In this document: piece after piece, positions 56,311 through 64,000 of the stretch
Layout of the letters: each line of letters begins with the position of its first letter
Position numbering within the stretch: position 1 is the first letter of the stretch
NCBI GenBank assembly: GCA_947179155.2
Contig: OX359283.1
Coordinates: 11,892,847-11,956,846 of the forward strand
Direction: 5' to 3'
Length of the DNA stretch: 64,000 nt
From: Hedera helix
Taxonomy: Eukaryota; Streptophyta; Magnoliopsida; Apiales; Araliaceae
Position numbers and translations under genes: made by a program
The notes under the pieces: model-generated
What the model saw: the letters and a program-made list of their open reading frames with translations, nothing else
Told to the model about the DNA's origin: nothing
Database searches by the model: none

Positions 56311-58655
56311 ATGAACAACACCTGAGATTGATACTACAAAAGCTCCGTGAAAACAAATTATATGCCAAGTTGAAGAAATGTGAGTTCTGGTTTGAGGAGG
56401 TCGCGTTTCTTGGGCATGTGATTTCTAGTCAAGGAATATCAGTCGATCCTGCGAAGATTGAAACGGTACTAAATTCGGAACAACCCAAAACAGTAACCGA
56501 AGTCCGAAGTTTTCTGGGTCTAGCTGGTTATTATCGGAGATTCGTAGAAGGATTTTCTCGAATCGCCACTCCATTAACGCAGCTTACTCGGAAAAGCACA
56601 AAATTCATATGGAGCGAGGAATGCGAGAAAAGTTTCCAAGAACTCAAGAAGAGACTGGTTTCAGCTCCTGTTCTGACCATACCATCAGGATCAGGAGAAT
56701 TTGTTATCTACAGCGATGCTTCTGGCAAAGGTCTAGGCTGTGTCCTTATGCAACATGGAAAGGTTATAGCCTACGCCTCTCGACAACTCAAAGATTATGA
56801 GAAAAATTATCCTACTCATGATCTAGAGTTGGCAGCAGTCGTTTTCGCGTTGAAGATCTGGAGACACTACTTATACGGAGAAAAAGTGGATATCTATACG
56901 GATCATAAAAGTCTCAAGTATTTCTTCACCCAGAAGGAACTCAACATGCGACAACGACGTTGGCTTGAGCTGTTAAAGGTTTATGACCACACAATCCAGT
57001 ATCACCCGGGAAAGGCGAACGTTGTAGCTGACGCTTTGAGCAGAAAATCTTATGCAAGTACAAGTGCACTGCTGACAACACAAAAGTGTATTTTGTACGA
57101 CTTGCAAAAGATGGAGATAAAGCTAAAGACACCAGGGACCCACTCGAAGATTGCTCACATGCGAGTAGAACCAACTTTAATCGATAAAATTAAAGCTGCT
57201 CAAACTACCGATCCGGAACTGATAAACATGATAAAGAAAGTACAAGAAGGTGCCATTCCCGAAGCAATAATCGACGAGAAAGGAATACTTCGAGTCAACT
57301 CTCGACTCTGTGTTCCTAACGATCCTGAATTAAAGCATAAAATCATGATGGAGGCACACAACACGCCGTTTGCAATCCACCCAGGAGGTACCAAGATGTA
57401 TCGAGATCTTCGACATACATTTTGGTGGAACAATATGAAAAGAGAGATTGCAGAGTTTATCTCAAGGTGCCTAACTTGTCAACGTGTCAAGGCAGAACAT
57501 CAAGTTCCTAAAGGTCCATTACAATCACTTGAAGTTCCCGAATGGAAGTGGGAACACATCAATATGGACTTCGTGACGGGTCTTCCAAAAGTTTCTCAAG
57601 GCTTAGATGCAATTTGGGTGATCGTAGATAGATTGACCAAATCTGCTCATTTCTTGCCTATACGAGAAAACTTTTCACTTGAACGTCTTGCCGGTATGTA
57701 CATAAATGAGATCGTGAGATTGCATGGCATGCCAGTTTCCATAGTTTCTGATCGAGATCCTAGATTCACTTCACGCTTTTGGATCAGTCTACAAAAAGCT
57801 ATGGGCACTGAACTACGTTTTAGTTCTGCATACCATCCTCAAACGGACAGACAATCGGAAAGGACGATCCAGACCCTCGAAGATCTTTTGAGACTTTGTG
57901 TATTAGACTTCAAAGGAAGTTGGTATAAGTACTTGCCATTGGTGGAATTTTCTTACAACAACAGTTACCAAGCAAGCATAGGCATGGCTCCATTCGAGGC
58001 TTTGTATGGAAGGAAGTGTCGCTCTCCAATATGTTGGAATGAGGTAGGAGAAGCAAAATTGTTGGGACCCGAGTTGGTACGCTTGACGACCGAAAAGATC
58101 CAAATGATCCGACAACGAATACAGACCGCATAAGAACGACAAAAGAGTTATGTTGATCTTCATCGGAGAGACGAAAGCTTCAACGTCGGAGATCATGTAT
58201 TCTTACGTGTTTCTCCATGGAAAGGGGTTACGAGATTCGGAAAGAGAGGGAAGCTCAACCCTCGATTTATTGGCCCATTTGAAATCCTCGATCGAATAGG
58301 AACTGTAGCCTACAGACTAGCCTTACCACCAAGTATGTCTCGCATCCATAACGTTTTTCACATATCTATGTTACGTAAATATGTGAAGGACCCAAACCAC
58401 GTCATTGAGTTAGAACCAGACGTTATAGCAGAGGATTTAACATACGAGGGGGTACCTGTTAAGATCCTGGATAAGAAGGAGCAGATCCTACGCTCAAAGG
58501 TTATACCTCAAGTTAAGGTTTTATGGAGGAACCAAGATACTGAGGAAATGACCTGGGAGCTAGAATCTGAGATGAAATCTAAGTATCCTTACCTCTTCGA
58601 TATGTCAGGTACGTCAATTTCGGGGACGAAATTTCATAAGGAGGGGAGGTTGTAA
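56311..58655 (+). pseudogene. pol: Family-A pol 3' half: RT end, RNase H, integrase, chromodomain
   Basis: Continues RT after the solo LTR (QHLRLILQKLRENKLYAK, VAFLGHVISSQGI). RNase H shows YSDASGKGLGC, DLELAAVVFALK, TDHKSLKYF and VVADALSRK. Integrase has HHCC (HPGGTKMY...CLTCQ), Asp in MDFVTGL, Asp in VSDRDPRFTS and Glu in QSERTIQ. A TAA at 58131-58133 replaces a Gln codon in the C-terminal integrase domain. The frame then continues to the chromodomain (VKVLWRNQDTEEMTWELE) and ends on the TAA at 58653-58655, supplied by the LTR's own TGTAAG. The left copy (29854) lacks this TAA but has other stops. Confidence 0.9.
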
Positions 58656-61546
58656 GACCCCGAATTTTATGAAATACAAAATTTAATTTTTCTTCATATA
58701 TATATTTTTTTTGAAACAGTAAGTGGTTAAATCGATAAAGTTAAAAGTTAAGGATGTTATGTGCAAATTTTATTTTGTCGGACAATATTCGCTTTGTCGG
58801 GGAATATTCGTTTGGTCGGGGAATATTCGTTTGGTCGGGGAATATTCGTGTCGTACGACGGCGCCGAAATAACAAATTATTGGTGGACCCCACAACGGAA
58901 TATTTGTCGGATATAGAAAACGACAGAAATAACCTTTTTAAATAAAAATAGTCAACGGAACTGTTAAAATACCGGTGATAGAAGAATAGTAGCATACGGT
59001 AGTTTTTGGTATTTTCTGTAGCACACGGTACTCTACAGTAACACACGGTATTGCATAGTGTCACATATTATTGGTCTGATAATTGACACCGTAACTGTTA
59101 CGCATCATTTCATCGATAATTGTCACTGCATAATATTTTATATTATCAATTCAATAATTGTTGTTACACAGTATTTTGCATTATTGATTTAATAATTGTC
59201 ATTACACTGTATTTTATATCATTGAGTCAATAATTGTTGCTGCACTATTTTTAAAATTATTGAACCTAATAATTGTCACAGTAACATATGCACAGTAATT
59301 CACATTATTGAATCAATAATTGTCATTACACAGTAACGTATGCTTTCTTTTACATTATTGTTATCTCTATTATGATGTTTTTTAAACAGTTGTATTTCAT
59401 TAATTTATTGACTTGATATCTAAGAGCTAACTATACTGTATTTATAACAATTAGTCATAATAATTGAATTGATAAAGTTATTTGTTTATAATATAAAGTT
59501 AGGTGATTATTAGGTGATATGAAATGAATGGTGTAGATTAAAGTGTGAAATATTGTTGAATAATTGAATTGATTTGTTTATAATATAAAGTTAGGTGATT
59601 ATTAGGTGATATGAAATGAATGGTGTAGATTAAAGTGTGAAATATTGTTGAATAATTGAATTGATTTGTTTATAATATAAAGTTAGGTGATTATTAGGTA
59701 ATATGAAATGAATGGTGTAGATTAAAGATAATATAAAATTTGAAATGGATGGTGTAGATTAAAAGATGATATTTAAATGAATGGTTTAGATTAAAGGAAT
59801 GATAAGATTTTTGGCTATAAATAGAAGCCTTAACTTAAGGATTTTTCATAAACTTCCTTACTTGTTCTTTCTTTCTCTCTCTAAATACTTCTTGTGAAAG
59901 TTCTCTCTAAGTGTGCTTAAGTCATCTTGAGTATTTGTGAAGATCTATAAGTATACGTGTACTGTTCAAGTTAATCAACCTCATTTAAATCAATATCCAG
60001 TCACGTGTTGAGGTAAGGGATACCATTTTTTTCATCTTCCATTATTCAAACGTACTATGGTAAGGGATTATCATTATTTGATTCTCGATAATAATATTGT
60101 TTCTTCCTTACTCATAAGACGTGCCTTTTATTTCCATGTATTAAATTGTGGGAATAACCTTACGGAGCGGATTGCCGCCTGTTGGTGAATAACCTTTCGT
60201 ATTCATTCATTATTAATCTCTGAGAATAACCTTACGGAGCGGATTGCCGCCTGTTTGGTGAATAACTCTTTGTACTCAAATTCTATTAAATTGTGGGAAT
60301 AACCTTACGGAGCGGATTGCCGCCTGTTGGTGAATAACCCTTTGTATTAATTTCCTTCACCTTTTGTTAATCAAACCTGCTACGGCAAGGGATATTATTT
60401 TCTTTCATACTCCTAAATCGAAATTTATTATGGAACTATTGCTTCTATAATTCCTGAAAATATTATATGTTACATAATAGTTGAACTTCATTATTTCAAC
60501 TGAACCTTCCTATTTACGTGAACCTTTCTATTGAATTGTAACCGTTATTCTGAACTGTGGATCTTGAATATCATTTTTAAATTTCACTCCACATCATGTT
60601 GACAATTTGGACATTATTTGAATCTGCACAAAGTAAACTTCTGATACTTATTGTTTATCCTGTTTCTTCTGTTCATCATTTGTATCACTGTTATTTGTAC
60701 TAATCATCAAGAATCAAGCTGTGGTGAATATTTGTGGCCGGAGGCACAAATGTGATATATTTGTTGAACAGATGATAGGTTAAAGGCGATATAATAGGTT
60801 AAAGGCGATACATCTGTTCGGTGTCTTTTATGGCACGTGGTGAATGTTCTCTTTGGCCCGTAGTGCAAAGATGAACTGTTGATTGGTATGATTATGACCA
60901 AAGGCTGAATCTGGTATAATCATGACCGTTGGTGCTATATTGAATATCTTTGGCCCGTAGTGCAAAGATGAACTGTTGATCTGCATGATTATGATCAGGA
61001 ACTGTGAATTTGTATCATCTTGACTAATGATATTTCAGATGATAAAAGTTGATGATATTTTTCCTAAAAAGAGAACCGAGTGGACATTATAGTCTGCATT
61101 ATTCTTCTAATAGATTACTCATTCCGCTGCTATTATTGATCTGAACGTTGTTTAAGAATTTAACTGCAGTTTTTGATATAAACCTTGTAGTCTATTGTAT
61201 TCTATCAAGAACTCAACTGTTGAAGACTAATGATAATTTATTCGTCATTATCTTAGTCATGATATTCTTTACTGGGCTATTTGAGCTCACCCTTTCTTTT
61301 GTTCCATTGTTTTTCAACAGGAAATGAAAACATAACAGGGTCTAGCCGGGGAATGGAGTGAGGGTCCGAGGAATAGTTATCATAGTCTTCACGTTTTGTA
61401 AAATAGTGTGGCAATAATAGTGAAGACTTAGTTGTGTATTATTATACGCTGTATTGTAGTACGTTGTGCTTTGTTGTAATAATTTTGTTGTAGTCTTTTG
61501 ACGACTCAAGTTTGGGCTGTGTGGGCCCAGATTTGGGGGCGTCACA
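58651..61546 (+). repeat. 3' LTR of element A (promoter type II)
   Basis: 2896 bp, TGTAAGACCCC to GGGGGCGTCACA, then GAAAC. TATAAATAG is at 59816-59824. It contains three 92-bp units (about 59465-59735), three 64-bp units (60140-60340), and one extra 19-bp TTTGGTCGGGGAATATTCG unit near 58820 compared with the other copies. Confidence 0.92.
60013..61320 (+). other. Candidate leader intron in the family-A LTR
   Basis: A donor GAG|GTAAGG at 60013 lies about 165 nt downstream of the inferred start. It faces a strong acceptor, GTTCCATTGTTTTTCAACAG, ending at 61320. The same pair brackets 49330-50343 in the 5' LTR. If used, it removes most of the repeat-rich transcribed LTR and its many upstream ATGs. 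No transcript evidence is available here. Confidence 0.4.
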
Positions 61547-62648
61547 GAAACACCGTCTTTGTCGATAAAATGACCTAGAAACTGCACCATCTGCAACCAA
61601 AATTCACACTTCGAAAACTTAGCGTACAGCTTCTCCCTTCTCAAAGTCTCCAATGCGATCCGTAAGTGTTCTCCATGTTCTTCCTCCTTCTTCGAATACA
61701 CCAATATGTCATCAATGAATACGACCACGAACTTGTCCAAGTACTGCTTGAACACTCTGTTCATCATATCCATGAATGCCGCTGGTGCATTCGTCAGTCC
61801 AAATGACATCACTAGACACTCAAAATGACCATAACGAGTTCTGAATGCCGTTTTCGGGATATCCTCCTCCCTCACCTTCAGTTGATGATAACCCGTCCTC
61901 AAATCTATTTTCGAAAAGTATTTCGCTCCCTTAAGTTGATCAAACAGATCATCAATTCTGGGCAGCGGATATCTGTTCTTAATGGTGACCTTGTTCAACT
62001 CCCGGTAATCAATACAAAGCCTCATCGAACCATCCTTCTTCTTTACAAACAGAACCGGCGCTCCCCATGGTGACACGCTTGGTCTGATGTAACCTTTATC
62101 TAACAGTTCATGCAGCTGAACCATCAATTCTTTCATTTCTACTGGTGTCATACGATACGGCGCCTTTGATATCGGTGCGGTCCCCGGTACCAAATCAATA
62201 ACAAACTCCACTTCTCTGTCCGGCGGTAACCCCGGAATCTCTTCTGGGAAAACATCAGCGAATTCCCGTACAACAGGTATCTGACTCAGTTCGCCCTCGA
62301 CACGTTGAGTATCGACCACATGAGCCAAATAACCTACGCACCCTTTCCTGAGCAACTTTCGTGCTTGCATCATCGTCAGACAACTTGATTGTCTCGGCGA
62401 TTTACTACCGTAAAATATCACTTTGGACTTATTCGGAGTCTTTAAGTGCACACACTTCTTCTTACAGTCAATAACCGCCCCGTGACTCGATAGCCAATCC
62501 ATCCCTAGGATTACATCAAACTCCCCCAGACGAATCGGTATCAAATCTACGTTAAGTCTAAACCCTCGTAATTCAGCACAACAGTTCCTATGAATGTAGT
62601 CTACGGGAATGATTTCTCTGTTTGCTACTTCTACGTTCATAGGGTGTT
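61547..62648 (-). pseudogene. pol: Family-B protease end and RT, right copy (5' part of pol)
   Basis: Frame from about 62648 with MNVEVANREIIPVDYIHR, VILGMDWLSSHGAVIDC, KAPYRMTPVEMKEL, GAPVLFVKKKDGSMRLCIDY, FSKIDLRTGYHQL, the catalytic FIDDILVYSK and KCEFWLQMVQFLGHFIDKDG. At 61547 it meets the inserted element A, so the apparent ORF runs into LTR sequence. The rest of pol is at 45818-47986. It is nearly identical to 35071-35328 plus 38454-39302 and has no solo LTR at the CAAAT site. Confidence 0.92.
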
Positions 62649-63920
62649 CTAGCTTTTTTGAGGTAAATCTAATCTCTTAGCAAAATCTTCAGAAACAAAT
62701 GAGCAGGTAGCACCCGAATCAAACAATACATATGCATTAATATCATTGATCGGGATGATACCTGACACCACGTCCTTGGAGTCGACTGCATCCTGCACAG
62801 TCATGTTGAAGGTGCGCGCTGTGGGTCGGTTGGCCTGACTGGCTGGCCCTCCAATGCTCAGCCTGTTGTTGTTGTTGTTATTGTTGTTGTTGCCTCTGTT
62901 GCCACTCCCAGCGTCTCCCTTCCTCTTTGGGCAGTCTTTGGCATGATGATCGGTTGCTCCACAGGAGAAACATACTCCCTTCATCTTCTTCGGGCATTGT
63001 GGAGCCATGTGCCCTGGCTGTCCGCAACTATAGCAAACACTCTTCCCTTTCAAGCATTCGCCCGTGTGGTTCTTACCACAATTGTTGCATTTGCCTACTT
63101 TCTTAGCCTCTCCTCCAGATTTGTTACTTCCGGACGATTGACTCTCATTCCACTTTCGTTTATTGGGGTTGCTGCCTCCACTGCTCCCTGTCTTCTGTCC
63201 TTCATGACCTTTCTTCCTCTCCTGGTTGAATTTAGCCAGGGCCTCACTTCCACCCTCTGCAATGATTGCCCTTTCTAATAGTTCTGCAAAGCTTTTGATT
63301 TTTAATACCGCTACAGAACGGTACACCCACGGCTTCAGTCCCAGCTCAAACCTCCGAGCCTTCCTAGCCTCTGTATCCACTTGATGAGTTGCAAACCTTG
63401 CCAACTCATTAAACTTGGCCGCATACTCGGCCACAGACATACTCCCCTGTTTTAGCTCGAGAAATTTCACCTCCATTTCTTGCTGCATGCTTTCTGGAAA
63501 GTAGTTTTCCAGAAACATTTCCTTAAAGTGTGCCCAGGTGATGACGCCTTCTCCCGCACGGCCCTTGTTGGCCTTCCACCAGTAGTTCGCCTCCCCCTTC
63601 ATCATGAAGGTAGCGAAACTAGTCTTCTGTGCTTCGGCCACCCTAGCGACCTCAAATACCTTCTCCATTTTCTCGATCCAAGTCTGTGCCTCGATCGGGT
63701 TTAGAGTTCCCTGAAACTCCGGTGGTCCAACCAGTTTGAAGTCCTTAAAGTTTGCCAAGTGCGGCGCTGGCTGCGGTGCTGGTTGTACTACCACTGGTGG
63801 GGGTCTAGTTTGCATGGCTTCCGCCAGCATTTCTGCAAACATCCTCATAGGATTGGGTTGATCCCCAACCTCACTCACTGACTCTGGGATACGTTGATTG
63901 CGTGGTCTACCTCTCGGCAT
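62649..63920 (-). CDS. gag: Family-B Gag with start of protease, right copy
   Basis: A 423-residue ORF, start ATG 63918-63920 (MPRGRPRNQRIPES). It has the capsid domain, three zinc knuckles and LFDSGATCSFVS, as in the left copy at 39303. It differs from that copy by one Asn codon fewer in the poly-Asn run and a Gly-to-Ser change in the linker (QSSGSNKSGG). It has the same stop after an A6 run and the same -1 displacement of the following frame, so that defect predates the duplication. The upstream ORF and LTR of this copy lie beyond the window. Confidence 0.92.
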   Translation of the reverse strand: MPRGRPRNQRIPESVSEVGDQPNPMRMFAEMLAEAMQTRPPPVVVQPAPQPAPHLANFKDFKLVGPPEFQGTLNPIEAQTWIEKMEKVFEVARVAEAQKTSFATFMMKGEANYWWKANKGRAGEGVITWAHFKEMFLENYFPESMQQEMEVKFLELKQGSMSVAEYAAKFNELARFATHQVDTEARKARRFELGLKPWVYRSVAVLKIKSFAELLERAIIAEGGSEALAKFNQERKKGHEGQKTGSSGGSNPNKRKWNESQSSGSNKSGGEAKKVGKCNNCGKNHTGECLKGKSVCYSCGQPGHMAPQCPKKMKGVCFSCGATDHHAKDCPKRKGDAGSGNRGNNNNNNNNNRLSIGGPASQANRPTARTFNMTVQDAVDSKDVVSGIIPINDINAYVLFDSGATCSFVSEDFAKRLDLPQKS

Positions 63921-64000
63921 GATCTGCTAAAGAGCAAATCTTAGACTTATGCTTATAGTTCTACACATTATGTTAGCCAAATTAACATTTAAATTTAAAC
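63921..64000 (-). other. Start of the B leader, right copy
   Basis: Matches 40578-40657. It continues past the right edge, where the extra ORF and 5' LTR of this B copy are expected. Confidence 0.6.

Larger units (their letters stand above)
47987..61546 (+). mobile_element. Complete family-A element nested in B's RT, itself holding a solo LTR
   Basis: Both LTRs are present (47987-50569 and 58651-61546). Perfect 5-bp duplications GAAAC (47982-47986 and 61547-61551) flank it. Deleting 47987-61551 rejoins the B RT frame. The interior (50570-58650) has PBS, gag, protease, RT, RNase H, integrase and a chromodomain. A solo LTR (53077-56310) lies inside the RT. Coding stops: TGA 51145, TAA 51427, TAA 58131. 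It is a Tekay-like chromovirus by chromodomain and tRNA-Met PBS. Confidence 0.93.

Noticed and set aside
47987..61546. Two separate partial family-A elements around 53-56 kb
   Set aside because: The perfect ATGAA duplication and the restored RT frame show one element interrupted by a solo LTR.

Overview
The window is plant nuclear DNA from a eudicot, possibly an asterid (family not resolvable by eye). Signs are an intron-rich KH-domain gene, plant Ty3/gypsy lineages (Tat and Tekay-like chromoviruses), Stowaway and hAT MITEs, and a Helitron remnant with an RPA-like gene. About 80 percent of the window is LTR retrotransposon.

Layout. 1-9019: the 5' two thirds of a Tat/Ogre-type element on the minus strand (5' LTR 6809-9019, PBS, gag, protease/G-patch ORF, a candidate intron at 2734-2909, then RT - dead RNase H - second RNase H - start of integrase, running off the left edge). 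9020-11907: remnant of a Helitron with a broken RPA70-like gene, cut at its left side by the Tat insertion. About 12.3-19.85 kb, minus strand: a gene for a five-KH-domain RNA-binding protein of the HEN4/PEPPER type. Its splice sites are good but three frameshifts make it a probable pseudogene. Stowaway MITEs sit in two of its introns and a hAT MITE lies upstream.

20795-64000 is a nest of two Tekay-like chromovirus families, called A and B here. 20795-28183 is A1, a minus-strand A copy that lost its RT core and gained about 0.5 kb of foreign sequence, yet has nearly identical LTR ends. At 28183/28184 it is joined head to head to a plus-strand A LTR. From there to 45766 lies the truncated left copy, and from 45767 to the right edge the right copy, of one composite: a B element (minus) whose RT is interrupted by an A element (plus, TSD GAAAC), whose own RT is interrupted by a solo A-type LTR (TSD ATGAA). 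The two B copies share one LTR (42021-45766), as expected from unequal recombination between LTRs. The left copy carries one more solo A LTR (TSD CAAAT).

Points most worth following: an extra sense ORF (acidic, coiled-coil, arginine-rich) between the PBS and gag of B; the A LTR, which has a 38-bp phased array of CAATWATTG sites, exchangeable promoter blocks, an array of GGTAAG donor-like motifs facing a good acceptor, and a hairpin with a compensatory base change; the in-frame intron of the Tat element; and A1 as a probably trans-mobilised defective element. No tRNA, rRNA or CRISPR array was seen. All coordinates were worked out by reading, without alignment software.
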